A stretch of DNA of 64,000 nt from Paraspadella gotoi. Its lineage: Eukaryota; Chaetognatha. The notes beneath the pieces were generated by a model. The model was not told where the DNA came from. It was given only the letters and a program-made list of their open reading frames with translations, and searched no databases. How positions within the stretch are numbered: the first letter of the stretch is position 1; every line of letters begins with the position of its first letter. The position numbers were made by a program, and so were the translations under genes. Shown piece by piece: positions 49,357-61,439 of this stretch. The stretch is taken from contig CM119270.1 of NCBI GenBank assembly GCA_051294375.1, forward strand, positions 18,895,272-18,959,271. Reading direction: 5' to 3'.

Positions 49357-50242
49357 ATGGTGGGTTAAAAGTAATTTTAAAAATGGTTTGTTTGTTAATT
49401 AACAACATTTTTTGGGTTACAAATGAACATTGAGTGTTTTGGTCTTTTAGTCTCTGAAATTCTTCATTCTTTCGTTCGTCATCGCCGTCGCCGTCGGGCA
49501 AAAGGACATTTGCCGCGCCCGTTGCCCGGATAGACACACTCCCGTGTGCGGCAGCGACCAGATAACTTACCCTAACAACTGCACGTTGCGTGTAAGATTT
49601 CAAAAAATAAAGGATTTCCGAATATTATCGTTTTTACAATAGTTTTTCATAATAACGATTAATTCATGCTTCGTACGAACAGATTAATCAGACCCAAACA
49701 TTCCTAACACACAAACGAATCTCCCACACACACAGATCGCCACTTGCGAGCGCCAGGTCTTCTTCGTGCACAACGGCAACTGCGCGCGATGCAACATCCG
49801 CTGCGATCCCACGGCGCCGCCGCGACCAGTCTGCGGATCCGACGGCCAACGGTACGAGACCATGTGCGACTTGCAGAAGGCAAACTGCGAACGAGAAGTC
49901 ATCTTCATCAACAACGGAGATTGCAAGACGCAACCTGGTTGTCCTTTCATATGTCCATCGAATTTCAATCCGGTCTGCGGTTCGGACGGAAAAACCTACA
50001 GCAATGAATGCGTCTTTATGTTAAAGAATTGCGGTGAGGGCAGTCAGATTGTCAGGATCTCATATCACGGCGCATGCGCCGAGACTCGGGTGAGGTCTTG
50101 TCCCGACTTCTGTCCCTACCGTTACTTTCCGGTCTGTGGATCCAACGGGAGAACTTATTTCAGTTTGTGTGAAATGAAGCGTCAGAATTGCGGGACGACC
50201 GAAGTGCAAGTTAGTCTCCAGGCAAAATGCAGCACTGGCTGA
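49357..50242 (+). CDS. Secreted four-domain Kazal-type serine protease inhibitor
   Basis: Predicted secreted inhibitor of serine proteases. Exons 49451-49591 and 49736-50242 are well supported (GTAAGA donor, 'cacacag' acceptor, phase 0). The start is less sure: a stop at 49448 forces an upstream exon. The best candidate is a lone ATG at 49357 spliced directly at GTGGGT, giving 216 residues. Residues 2-17 (SLKFFILSFVIAVAVG) form a signal peptide. Four Kazal domains follow, each with six cysteines: 22-64, 67-111, 117-162 and 170-213. Each has the VCGS(D/N) and Y-x3-C signature. Domain 1 spacing is 3-7-10-6-11. The intron cuts domain 1 between its fourth and fifth cysteines. Inferred P1 residues are D28, S123 and Y176; domain 2 has a two-residue insert that makes its P1 unclear. 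Target enzymes are unknown. Confidence 0.9.
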
Positions 50243-50379
50243 GCAGCTCTTTTCTCGGTTATTTCAGATTTAACAATATGACAATCGTCACCGAAGCTGT
50301 AATGGTAAATTGTATTGTAAATGTAAATTGTAATGATATATGTAAAATGTTCTTTTAGTTTAGTATAAATTCTATAAGT

Positions 50380-50404
50380 AATAAACGTAATGTGATTCAA
50401 TAAA
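50380..50404 (+). terminator. Two AATAAA poly(A) signals of the Kazal gene
   Basis: AATAAA at 50380-50385 and 50399-50404, 138 and 157 bases after the stop codon. Confidence 0.75.
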
Positions 50405-50504
50405 ATTCAAAATGTAATTACAAATTGGTAAATGTTTTTCCCTTGTTTTATCAATCATTTAAAAGTACGTGACAGTTATGCAAATTGGTATAAGAAAAAG
50501 GCTA

Positions 50505-50510
50505 GTACTA

Positions 50511-50541
<31 letters not shown>

Positions 50542-50543
50542 GC

Positions 50544-50575
<32 letters not shown>

Positions 50576-50577
50576 AA
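50505..50577. repeat. (AG)n tract
   Basis: An AG tract with a short GCAGAGAAG interruption. Confidence 0.95.
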
Positions 50578-50851
50578 ATAAAAAAATTATGCAGAGAAGC
50601 GTCGGATCCATAATTTTCCAAATTTCTAAATCGGATTTGAGTAAAAATGTCTTGAAGAATAATCTTAAAACTTTAAAAGCTTCAACATAGATTTTTGAAA
50701 CGCTTTAAAACGCTTTGCCGCGATTCGAATCATAATGCGCTTCGTGCATAAAACCATATTCGAACCGAAGCTTTTAATGGCTTAACTAAATCCCGGTCGC
50801 AGCTGAATGCCTCGCGGACGGGAGACGCCCTCTTCAAGGGGGAGTTTTAAA

Positions 50852-51048
50852 AATCGCTTTAATTAGAAATCGCTTTAGCGATCGCTTTAATTAGAAATCG
50901 CTTTAGCGGTCGCTTTAATTAGAAATCGCTTTAGCAATCGCTTTAATTAGAAATTGCTTTAGCGAACGCTTTAATTAGAAATTGCATTAGCGATCGCTTT
51001 AATTATAAATCGCTTTGGCAATTGCTTTAATTAGAAATCGCTTTAATT
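50852..51048. repeat. 28-bp tandem repeat, seven copies
   Basis: Units 'atcgctttaattagaaatcg' plus 'ctttagcg' start every 28 bases from 50852. Confidence 0.95.
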
Positions 51049-51129
51049 GAAATTGTGACATGGACTTATGCTAAAAATATATTTTTTCAAAACTAAAATC
51101 CGCAACGCGAATCTAGTATTTAAAGTGGA

Positions 51130-51255
51130 TCGCTTTGACTGGACTCGCTTTAACCATAACCGTTTTCACCGGAATCGCTTTAACCATAATCGCTTTCACC
51201 GGAATCGCTTTAACCATAATCACCGGAATCGCTTCGACCGGAATCGGTTCCACGC
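51130..51255. repeat. 30-bp tandem repeat related to the preceding array
   Basis: About 3.5 units of 'cgctttaaccataatcgctt' plus 'tcaccggaat'. They share the ATCGCTTTAA core with the 28-bp array. Confidence 0.9.
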
Positions 51256-51321
51256 ATCGAATTCAATAGCGAGAAAAACAGATCAGTGGCTGTTTCCATT
51301 CTTGTTTGATGGCTCGCGCAT

Positions 51322-51610
51322 TTGCAGAGAGAGAGAGAGAGAGAGAGAGAAGAGAGTATCGATGAGAGAGAGGAGCAGGAAGAGAAGAGAGAGAGAGAGA
51401 GAGAGAGATTTGATTGAAATCATGGATGGGAAATCCAAGGAACTGAAATCACGCGGCGGAAAAGATAAGACGAATACCGAGAGATGAGCATCGATACAGC
51501 GGAGATGCAGTGGGATGCAGCAGATGCCGCGGTAGAGGAGTTCGATGCAGCAAAATCCCAAGGAGATGCAGAGACGATACCCTCGGATGCCGTGGGAATG
51601 CAGTCGTGCC
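51322..51610. repeat. AG tracts and degenerate GATGCAG repeats
   Basis: AG at 51327-51411. 'gatgcag' and 'gatgccg' recur about eight times between 51500 and 51605. Confidence 0.75.
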
Positions 51611-51710
51611 CCCGGAGAGGAGACGCGTCGTGGGAGGAGCCAGAGTCTTAGAAGAAGAAATGCAAATCGTTGTAAATCGTCGGTCGTTGAATGAAAAATA
51701 GCATAAACGG

Positions 51711-51777
<67 letters not shown>

Positions 51778-52015
51778 GAAAAAGAAAGAATCTACCATAA
51801 GCTGAAGACGAGTTGAGACATCAACGCCAATGGGCCCTGGATCCCGGCCACGCCTTCCAGGGAAAAAGAAAGAGAGAAAGAAAGGGAGAAAGAAAGAGAG
51901 AAAGAAAGGGAGAAAGAAAGAAAGAAAGAAAAAAAGAAAGAAAGAAAGAAAAAAAGAAAGAAAAAAGGAAAGAAAGAAAGAAAGAAAAAAGGAAAGAAAG
52001 AAAAAAGTATAAGGA
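51711..52015. repeat. (AAAG)n microsatellites
   Basis: A pure tract at 51711-51790 and an interrupted tract at 51862-52008. Four 'gtcgggcat' elements, one inverted, follow at about 52050-52130. Confidence 0.95.
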
Positions 52016-52351
52016 AGAAATAATGGTAGCGAAGAGGGCGCTAAATGCCCGGTCGCGGTTTTGGGAGGCGAAACCCGGTCGGGCATCAAATCACCAAAGT
52101 CGGGCATCTTTTTTCAGAAAGTCGGGCATTGCCGGGGAAGAGGGAGAGAAAGGAGGGAGAGTGAGAGGAGAGAGAGGGAGAGGAGCCAGAATAGACTTAA
52201 GGAAATGAGAGAAGTTGAAGGAAAAAGAACGGGAGAAGTTTAGTTGAAACATGATATCAAACTAAAACTACCTTAATAGACAAATAAATATTTTCATAAA
52301 ATTCCTGAACAAAAAACAGATTATCCAGGATGACAACAATCGGTTGTTTCG

Positions 52352-52357
<6 letters not shown>

Positions 52358-52440
<83 letters not shown>
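52358..52440. repeat. (CT)n tract
   Basis: A perfect CT dinucleotide run. Confidence 0.97.
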
Positions 52441-52448
<8 letters not shown>

Positions 52449-52667
52449 AAATTCGAAAGAGAATTTTTGGGGCCAACGATTTTTTAAAGGGAATGAACGA
52501 ACTCTTTCAAAAGAGTCGCTTCATTAAAATATCAAAAGAAAATTAGTACAGCGTTAACGGTCTAAAACGATTTAAACGAGTCGCTCGGTTCTTTGTTCTT
52601 TTCTATCGTTTTCATCTTTGGTTGTTGGTTTTTCTCTTTGCGGTTTTCTCTTTCTTTCCTTATTTCA

Positions 52668-52668
52668 T

Positions 52669-52752
<84 letters not shown>

Positions 52753-52753
52753 T
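52668..52753. repeat. (TTTC)n microsatellite
   Basis: About 21 perfect units. Confidence 0.97.
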
Positions 52754-52865
52754 ATTGATTTATTCTTACTACTTTTTTCACTCACTCTAAGAAGCCACGA
52801 GTGACATTGGAATCAATTCCAGCATCCGACCTTCCCCATTCAAAACCGTCCCCTTCAACAACACA

Positions 52866-52922
52866 CTGACCCAATGCACTCTGACCCGCTCGACGCTGAC
52901 CCGTTGGAAAGTGACCCACTGA
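52866..52922. repeat. 15-bp tandem repeat, four copies
   Basis: Units of the type 'gacccgctcgacgct'. Confidence 0.8.
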
Positions 52923-54900
52923 CTTTAAAAGCCGCCAACTTTGTGGGACTCGATCGGACAAAAAGAACTAGGACCACAAAAAGAAAAATTACGCAAACGA
53001 GAAGAAATATCCTTTTTCTTTCGCGAAATAAATATATTTTTTCCCATCGAGATTATTAATCGAATTTCTCCCTTTCTCTTTTCTCCCAAAGTTTCGCAAA
53101 CGCGGTCAACATCTGGCTCGAAACCAACCCAACCATTTTAGACTGCAAGCCTTTCCGACACATCCTGCACCATTGATGCACAACACCCAAACCATTCCTC
53201 TTCATTTCCATTCCTCCCTTCTCTCTTTAAACCCTCCGAACCTTTACCTTCGCACCACTAAACCCGGATTCTTCCCTTTAAACCCATTTTCTCCCCCTAA
53301 CCTCCGACCCCCCCAAACCCCCACCAAAAAAATCCAGATTCGGCCCAACATTTATTCGCTCGGAAGAAAATAAATCTTTCGCCGCCTCTCGACTCTCGAG
53401 TCTCCATTTTTCTTTATTTTTATTTTCGGGTCGAAATTTTTTTTTTATTGCGAAATCAGCCAAAAAAGTCGAGACACAGAAAAAAATTAAGGTCGAACGC
53501 ATTGGATCGCAAAAGGATTGCGAAGAGAGTCGAAGGTTGGCTGCTGATGGTCAAATTTAGCGGAAGACTTTGAGGCCAGATACTTACTATCGTTGTGTTG
53601 CTTTTACAAATTAAAGGATAGACTCATTAAATGATAAGAAAATTGTTTTAGTGATTCAATCGGCCAAAAACGCGAAATATAAATTAACATATGGAGTAAG
53701 TATATTTGACTTACCTTTTTTGGTGAACGTATGAAAGAAAGGAGGGAGGAGAAAAAGGGAAGAAAAGTAATGATTAATTAATTCAATTGTCAATTAGGTT
53801 TAAAATATAGATTATACAACTGACTTCCTTCACGTCCACGTTTCTATCTAACTTATCATTTCACATTGCTAACATTACCTGCTCTAATTTCTCACTTCGT
53901 AATACAAACTCACTTCTCACTTCCCAACCCTCGTTTCTCCCGTTCTCACATCTCACTCCCCAATTCTCACTTGACGCGCTCTCACTTCCTACTCTTCACG
54001 ATTTCCGACCGAGAAAAAAAAGGCGAATTTAATTAAGCGAAGGAGTTAGTGAACCGAAGGCGCGTCTTTCACGAGATCCCCATTTTTCCCTTCGCCCTTT
54101 TTTCATTCAGAATCGGTCAAACTTTGCAACATTTTCATCTTCAACTTACCCAAGATTTATTATCCATCTTATCCCATTTTCTTCTATCTTATTCAAACCC
54201 TTCTTATGCTCGTCCTTACCTTATCTCTCTCCCCCATTTCCCGATATTTTGTGAACACCTTATCACTAGCCCAAACTCCCCCCACAAACCCCAACGCCCC
54301 ATCCACCTCCCCACAAACCCCTACGCCCCACCTCTCCAAAAGCCCCCCCTTAAACTTGACCCTTAGGGCCTCGGCCAATCGCGGCGAAAGGCCTTGTCAT
54401 TGTCAGAACTTCGACCCGCGGGGGAAACGAAGGCGGCGGAGGCGATTCCGGTCAAATCGGTGGTGGGGGGAGGTGGAGGAGGAGATGGAGGTGAAGGGGT
54501 GTCTGGGGAGTGGTTTGATGGTGGTTTTGCCTCTAGTGGGAATGGAGGGCTCTAGATGTATAGAGAGATGTATTTTTCTTGTATAAACAAATAAATAAAA
54601 AGTTTGGACGGTTGATGAAGACTCTCGTCTGGTAAAAAGTGGCGTTAGATTGTTCGAAGTATAAATTGCACCACGGCTTTGAGAGTGGAACCGGGTACGC
54701 GCTGGCGTTCTAGATCCGATCTGAAGATTTCGCCGGCGGAGCTGATCTAGAACGCGGCGCTGGCAGATCGCTGCGGCTGAACGCTGCGCTGCCGATGGTC
54801 AGAAAAAGAAAAAAATATCCAGGAGTGAATTGACCTGAATTTCTATCGAATCGAGACTGAGATGCATTTCGCTTTTGGTTGACCCTTTTTATTTTGGAGA
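52923..54900. other. Intergenic DNA without a recognised gene
   Basis: C-rich at about 53170-53345 and 54270-54360, 'ctcacttc' elements at about 53890-54000, and G-rich at about 54415-54545. No frame resembles a known protein. Confidence 0.5.
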
Positions 54901-54904
54901 ATGG

Positions 54905-54919
54905 AAGGAGGGAGAGAGG

Positions 54920-54968
<49 letters not shown>

Positions 54969-54993
54969 GAGAGAGAAGAGAGAGAGAGAGAAG

Positions 54994-55025
<32 letters not shown>
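54905..55025. repeat. (AG)n tract
   Basis: An interrupted AG run. Confidence 0.95.
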
Positions 55026-55136
55026 ATGGGAAGGAAAACAGTTGGAGGAAAAGAGGAATAAGAAAGGGTTACGGTATATGTTGAAGTGAAGGAAAATGAC
55101 GCAAAGAAGAATCAACCGAATAAGATAGAATGATGA

Positions 55137-55250
55137 TGAATGAATGAATGAATGAATGAATGAATGAATGAATGAATGACAAAAAAATAAGAGGAGGAAT
55201 AAAGAACTAACCAACCAACCAACCAACCAACCAACCAACCAACCAACCAA
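55137..55250. repeat. (GAAT)n and (AACC)n microsatellites
   Basis: GAAT at 55137-55179 and AACC at 55207-55250, 27 bases apart. Confidence 0.97.
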
Positions 55251-55511
55251 TTGTTTTGTTTTAATCTCCTTTCGTTTTTGGCGCAAAAAATTTTCACAAG
55301 AAATCGTGAAACATTTCTATCACACGCGGTGTGAGTCACTCCCAATAACTCAGGTTTCTCAAGATTTGACGTTGAAACTAAGAGCAACCGAGCAAAGACC
55401 AGAGATCTCCAACCAGAGACTATTCCCCGTGACGCGATGCCATTTCGAAATTCCACCACAATCCCTGGCGACTCGCGCCACATCCGAACTCAGCAACGCC
55501 GCTTTTCGCGC

Positions 55512-55512
<1 letters not shown>

Positions 55513-55545
<33 letters not shown>

Positions 55546-55587
55546 CTAGGTTCGACACGAAAGTTTGTCAATAAAATTCGCGCTAAA

Positions 55588-55641
<54 letters not shown>
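55513..55641. repeat. Two (ACG)n microsatellites
   Basis: Perfect runs at 55513-55544 and 55588-55641. Confidence 0.97.
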
Positions 55642-55642
<1 letters not shown>

Positions 55643-56014
55643 GAATTAAGATCGTGAAGCGAAAATTTGGTTTAGAAGAAAATCCGATATTAGTCAATAA
55701 TTTGAAAATATGACAACGTTAAGTAAAAAAGTTTCTCTGTCAATATGACGAAACGACTAACTCAAATTAGAATTTAAATTAAAGAGTGAAACGTGAAGTT
55801 TGGTGAGTTTGGGTGAGGTTCAAAGAAACTAAGCTAATAAGGTTGAAGCGAATGTAACTTGGAATGGATATAACGGTTAGTGCTTCATCCATGTGGCAAT
55901 CAAATAGTCTTAATTGTACGAAATTGAAAATCTAATTTATGAAAGTGAAAAGTGAAGGTGATGACCGCGAGTTGGATGGAAGGCTGAGTGAAGGACATTA
56001 AGATTCGGGAGGCA

Positions 56015-56110
56015 CATAGTAAGGTGGACTGGATACAATTTCATACTGCCTCGCTATCCAACTTTAACGACATTGAATCCATAGTAAGGTGGACTAGATA
56101 AAATTCCTTT
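56015..56110 (-). repeat. Inverted stray copy of the 69-bp repeat
   Basis: Read on the minus strand, it carries 'gtccaccttactatgg', 'tagcgaggcagtatgaaatt' and 'gtccaccttactatg' in the order of the 38860-39330 array, about 1.4 units. 55642-56014 is otherwise unique without a gene. Confidence 0.85.
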
Positions 56111-56129
56111 TTTTTTCTTTGTATTTCTT

Positions 56130-56243
<114 letters not shown>

Positions 56244-57341
56244 AGTTACTCTTTGTTATCTCTTTCGGTTTTGACCTGAATTTTCCCTTATTTCGACAGA
56301 ATAAAAAGTGGAGGGAGAATATGAAGGGAGAATCGGCAGAGGGGGAGGAGTAAAAAAATGGAGTTTGTCAAGCTCTTTCTCTCTCTCTCTCTCTCAAACT
56401 AAATTTATTTTCCTCGATGACACCGAAAGTCGGATATTTTTCTCATTTCCTTATTTTCAGCTTTTGTTTATTTTAAGACCATTTGAGTTTTTCCTTTTTG
56501 GAATTCTCTTTACTATTAATATCGTTACCTCGTTGAATAGAAAAAAACAACATCATGAGAGGATGGAAACGATTTCTGAGAAATCAAGACTTTCGAGTCT
56601 TTAATTGTTTTCGGTGTCCGATTTCTTCGCCTCGCCCACCGCATTTAATTTCCGGTCCGCTTTGCATCGGAAGCCAATCAACTTCGTCCTCTATCGTTAC
56701 CCACAAAGCCTTTTTCCTTCACCCACAAAGCGCTTTTACTCAAACCACAAAAGCGTCTCATATGTTTTTTGTCTAACAGATGTTTAAAGTAAAAATTATT
56801 TGGGAATTTGGGACATTGTTGTCTGTTTTTTTTTNNNNNNNNNNNNNNNNNNNNNNNNNNNNNNNNNNNNNNNNNNNNNNNNNNNNNNNNNNNNNNNNNN
56901 NNNNNNNNNNNNNNNNNNNNNNNNNNNNNNNNNNNNNNNNNNNNNNNNNNNNNNNNNNNNNNNNNNNNNNNNNNNNNNNNNNNNNNNNNNNNNNNNNNNN
57001 NNNNNNNNNNNGAAAATCCCCAGCTGATCTTTTTTTCTCTGTATCGACTTCTCTTCCCGCGGAGTCTGAATTTTCTCTCAAATTGGAAACTGAGCTTCTC
57101 ACAAGACTTCGAGTGAAAAGTCTGGTGAAAATCACAGGCGCGTGATCTCAGCTGGGAGTCGCAGGCATCGGGCGGGGGCAGGGGCGTCGCCGGCGCTGTC
57201 ACTCAGGATATCCGCGTTGCCATGGTGACAGAAAGACGATGGCGAAGACGACGACGACGAAGTTAAATTAAGAAAGAGTTTGCTCATCAAATTTGACGGG
57301 GAGAAGATNNNNNNNNNNNNNNNNNNNNNNNNNNNNNNNNN
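56244..57341. other. Unique DNA with gaps 56835-57011 and 57309-57341
   Basis: No recognised gene. Poly-T enters the first gap and (ACG)n leaves the second. Confidence 0.6.
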
Positions 57342-57376
<35 letters not shown>

Positions 57377-57480
57377 ACCGATACCGACGCTAACGACGAA
57401 GATTATAACGACGATAACGACGATAATGACAACGATAACGACGACGATAACGATGCTAACGACGACCGCGACGTTAATCA
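57342..57480. repeat. (ACG)n grading into 'gataac' repeats
   Basis: Perfect ACG to about 57375, then 'gacgataacgac' variants. Confidence 0.9.
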
Positions 57481-58519
57481 GCGCTAATGAACTCTGGACG
57501 AAAGGAAATTTTATCGTTTTTAATTTCCTTTTTTTTTTCAATCATTTTTTACCTCCTGTGGGGGGAGAATTAATTTGGAAGAAAAATATTAAATTCTTGA
57601 TGAAGTCCGGGATTCATTGGAGTGGAGGTTGGTGTGGTTGTGTTGTGGGCGTTGTGGGCAGCGAACTTGTGGGCAATGATGGGTGAGCAGAGTGAAAGAG
57701 TTCGGACTTAATTTTTGAAAAGGGTTAAAAGTGGAAGCTGAGTCTAGTTGGAATCATGAATAAAAGAAGTTGCAATTTCGAGACTGATAAGAGATAAAAG
57801 GGAGGCCCAGGAACCGTTCAACATAGGAGTGTCCCTGAAGACGAGATGGGTCATAAGTGAGATGAGGGACTGAGATGTGATAAGAGTTGGGTTGAATAGA
57901 GTCGTTCCTGGCTGGAGCGATTTAGACACTCTGGGAAAATAGAAAAAAAAAACTAAAATGTAGAGAATTTGGAATACATGTATGTCAAAAATATTTAATG
58001 TTTTTTAATTGATTTTATTTACGTTTTTAATTCATTGAAGAGAGCGAATGAGAAGAGCGAATAAAGAGAGCGAATGAGTAAAGCGATTGAGTAGAGCGAT
58101 GAGTCTTCACTGGATCCATGCCCTCTTGAACTTTAAAATATTCCACCTGTCTGAAGACTCGACTATCAGTCCTCTGGGGAAAACATGATAAGAGAGCAAA
58201 AGTTTTTTAGAAGTTTCAGCCGATCGGGGATGAAAATAAAGTTGGGCGAGGCATCCCAAAGGTTATCGGAATCGGCCGATTTTTTTTCCGGCAAAGAAAC
58301 GGTTAAGATGTCCGGTCGAACAGGAAATGGAGGAAAGAGATAAGAAATTCAATTTTAGGTTTTTTTACTTTTCAAATGACATAATTTTTTTTTGGTTCGC
58401 GGTTGTTAGAAAACATAGACTTAGTAACTCTAAAAATTAAACTATGACCATATTTTCAAAATCATAATGAGACTGGCAACTTTTCCACTGGAATTACCAA
58501 TGACTCACTACCTTTAAGA
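57481..58519. other. Unique DNA, no gene
   Basis: Five 'agagcgaatgag'-like elements lie at about 58038-58110. Otherwise featureless. Confidence 0.5.
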
Positions 58520-59290
58520 TTGTCCTTGATCTTTTCATCACACAGGCTCCTACTTTTTTCAGAACTCTCGCGTGATATTCTTAAGAAAAAAAGGAGAAAA
58601 GTGATAGGGATTCGAACCCGAGACCTTTTAGTGACGATGCGTCAGAGGTCGGTGAGTTTAGAATTTGAAGTGGAATATTTGGTCGGTTGTTGTTGTTGTC
58701 GTATGTCGCCAGTTGCGTTGAAAAGTCAAAAGTTCAGAAAGAGATAGACATTTAAAAAAAAAAGTGAAGAGTTGAGTTAAATGAAATTAAAAAAAGAAAG
58801 TATAGAAGAAAAAGATAAATAATAAGATAATAAAGGTTGTAACCAGGTGTAGGCGTATGTAAACCTTAAATGTAAAAAACCAAAAAAAGCTTTAAAAAAT
58901 AACGAAGGCAAACGAATTAAAAAAAAACAAAAAAAAAACTCTGGCGCCAATTTCTCAATCCTAACGACATCATTTTAGTTTTAGGCGCCTTTTTTCTGTC
59001 GCTGCTGCGTCGGGGCGGCGTCGTCTGCTGCGACATCCAGCGCCCTCTGCCGCGTTGGGTGGCGGCGGCGAAATGCGCGGTGGGCGTGGCAACGAGATGG
59101 CGCTTCAACTCTGACGAATGCTTGACCTCGACTCGAGGATGAGTGGAGGAAAGAGGAGGAATTGAGCAGGGGAGGAAAGGAAAGGAAAGGAAAGGAAAGG
59201 AAAGGAAAGGAAAGGAAAGGAAAGGAAAGGAAAGAAAAATGTTAAGAAATAAAAAAATACCTAGAATATTATGATACATTTTAAGACAAA
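58520..59290. repeat. Block A, copy 1, with tRNA-like B-box and (AAAGG)n
   Basis: A direct repeat of 60240-61415. It contains 'gggattcgaaccc' at about 58608-58620, whose complement matches the RNA polymerase III B-box consensus of tRNAs and tRNA-derived SINEs. It also contains a GC-rich part (about 58980-59130) and (AAAGG)n at 59171-59233. No complete tRNA can be folded by eye. Confidence 0.8.
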
Positions 59291-60070
59291 GTGTGTTGGA
59301 GGAGAAAGTAGGTTTGCTATTGGTCAATTTGTTACATTCGGATATAAATTTAGATGAAATAAGGATTTTTTTTTGAGCCGAGGAAGAGAGCACGATAGAG
59401 ATTTTGAAAGTAACACCGGAAAAATTTGAGTTATTTTTTGCGAAGAGATGATCTCTCGATATTATTTTCCTTTGTAGTAATTATGCCATGTCCCTCCCCG
59501 CCACTGATACCAACATACCCCTAGCAATCTCCGCCCCAGCATCTGAGAGCATTCCTATTCCTAAGAACATTCCCTAGCCTCATCGTGGCCGGATAACCTC
59601 ATCAATGCCGCATTCAAACGAGGGCGACACGATAATCGCGACGATGACGACCGACGATGGACGACGACGACGAATTCCGGACCGCAGCCCATCCCAACTG
59701 CGCACTGCCGCATGGTCATGTCGCAGTGATCCCCTCGACTCCCAACATGTTTGACCTTGGCGGAACGGGAAGGAGATTGACTCCCGTTCGAGCGTGGCCC
59801 ACCCTTTGTTTCCAGAGTCCTGCCTGTTCTTTTGTTATCATTGTGTATCTTTCTTCTTTCTTTTTTCTTTCTTCTTTCTTTCTTTCTTTCTTTTCTTTCT
59901 TTCTTTCTTTGTGCCATTCCTCACGTTCAGATGTCAAATGCCCCTTGTCTCTAATCTTCTTCCTTTCCTTCTAATCTACCCGTTCGTCTGTGACTCATCC
60001 TCAAATTTCGTCGCTGTGAAAGACTATAAAATTTAAAGAAAAAATAAAATTAAACAAAAACAAAATTGTA
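59291..60070 (-). repeat. Block B, inverted copy
   Basis: The reverse complement aligns in order with 61440-62420. Shared pieces on that strand include 'gaacaggca', 'tcggtcgtcat', 'gaatgcgg', 'ttgatgaggtt' and 'gaatgt'. A (TTTC)n run lies at about 59855-59910. Confidence 0.75.
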
Positions 60071-60103
60071 TTTTAATTTTCTTAATTTTAATAATGTTTG
60101 TGC

Positions 60104-60237
60104 NNNNNNNNNNNNNNNNNNNNNNNNNCAAGGGAGATTAGAGGAAAGGAAAGAAGATTAAGACAAGGGGATTTGATGTGAACGTGAGGGAAGAAAAGAA
60201 AGAAAGAAAGAANNNNNNNNNNNNNNNNNNNNNNNNN
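60104..60237. other. Two 25-N gaps around an 84-base extra fragment of block B
   Basis: Gaps at 60104-60128 and 60213-60237. The fragment 60129-60212 matches about 61530-61620 directly and 59885-59985 inverted. Confidence 0.85.
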
Positions 60238-60239
60238 AT

Positions 60240-61415
60240 CCTTCCTATCATCACACAGGCCTCCACAACCTACTTTATATTATAGAACTCTCAGCCGCTG
60301 ATCCATTCTTAAGCAAAAAAAGGATGGAAAGTGATAGCGCGTCGCTATTCGAAGCAACCGCGAAGCACCTCTTCAAGTGAACGAAGTGCCCCAGTTCAGC
60401 AGAGGTTCGCGTTAAGCTTTACAGAACTTGACCAGTGGAATGCCTTTCTGGTCCAACGTGTCGGTTGCTTTTGTTTCTTTGATACTGTCGCCCCAGTTTT
60501 GCGTCTCGGTGAAGAAAAAAATCAAACAATGTTCGAACAGATGCAAAGAGAGTGGCAAATTAAAAAAAAAAAAGCTGAAGAGGATGCCCTGTTAGATGAA
60601 ATTTAAAAGAAACAGCCATAGAAGAAAAAAAGTTAATAATAATGATAAATAAAACGGTCAGAGCTAACCAGGGTGAGGACGACTCAGATCTGATAACAGC
60701 CAATTGAACACGTAAAAACCCAAAAAGAAGCTAAGAACTATATGCGCAAACTTCAAGCTATAAAAAAAACTTAAAAATAAATAAAAAAAAACCTCTGCCG
60801 CGCCGAAATTTCTCAATACCTAAAACGACTCAAATCATTTTATTTTCTCTGTTTTTTCACGTCACGTCCTGCTTTGCCGTCGCGCGGCGCGCTGTCTCGG
60901 GCTCTAGGCTGTCCTCGCCAACATCCGAGCCACCTCTGCCGGGCCGGATGCGCTGACGCCTTTCAGCCTCGGTTGCGTGCGCGTTAAATGCGCGTGTGAG
61001 CCATGCCGTTGCAACGAGATGGCCGACTTCAACTCGCGACATAACGACATGCTTGAGGCCTCGCGACTTCGAGGGTATGCAGTTGGGAGCGCTAAGCAAG
61101 GAGTAATTGAGCAGGGGAGCGAAAAGGGCAAATGCGAAAGGAAAGCGCCAAAGGGAAAGCGAAAGGGTAAAAGGAAAGCCAAGAGCCGAGAAGCGAAAGG
61201 AAAAGGAAGGCGCGAGAAAAGGATAAGGAAGGGCGCCAAAGGCAAAGGCAAAGGCGAAAGGAAAGCCCGAAAGCGCAAAGGCACAAAGGAAAGCGAAAGG
61301 GAAAGGAAAAGCGAAAAGGAAGGACAAAGGAAAGGAAAGCGAAAGAAAAATGCTTTTAATAGAAATAAAAAAAATGACCTAGCAACTAATTCATGATACC
61401 TTTTTCAGAAGACAA
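60240..61415. repeat. Block A, copy 2, insertion-rich
   Basis: It follows copy 1 in order from 'atcacacaggc' to 'aataaaaaaaatgacctag', but it is about 1.5 times longer because of many short insertions. The 63-base AAAGG run becomes about 245 bases of broken purine repeats (about 61105-61350). Open frames here are by-products. Confidence 0.8.
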
Positions 61416-61439
61416 CAAACTAAAAATAAAATTAAAGAT

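Noticed and set aside
50852-51255. CRISPR array
   Set aside because: The units are directly adjacent without distinct spacers, and the DNA is eukaryotic.
55207-55250. Telomere-like repeat
   Set aside because: The unit is AACC, not the arthropod TTAGG or vertebrate TTAGGG, and it is a short internal microsatellite.
60331-61396. Frames including a lysine/arginine-rich 139-residue product
   Set aside because: They lie in the insertion-rich copy of block A. The matching stretch of copy 1 does not hold the same frame, and the basic part is a broken AAAGG run.
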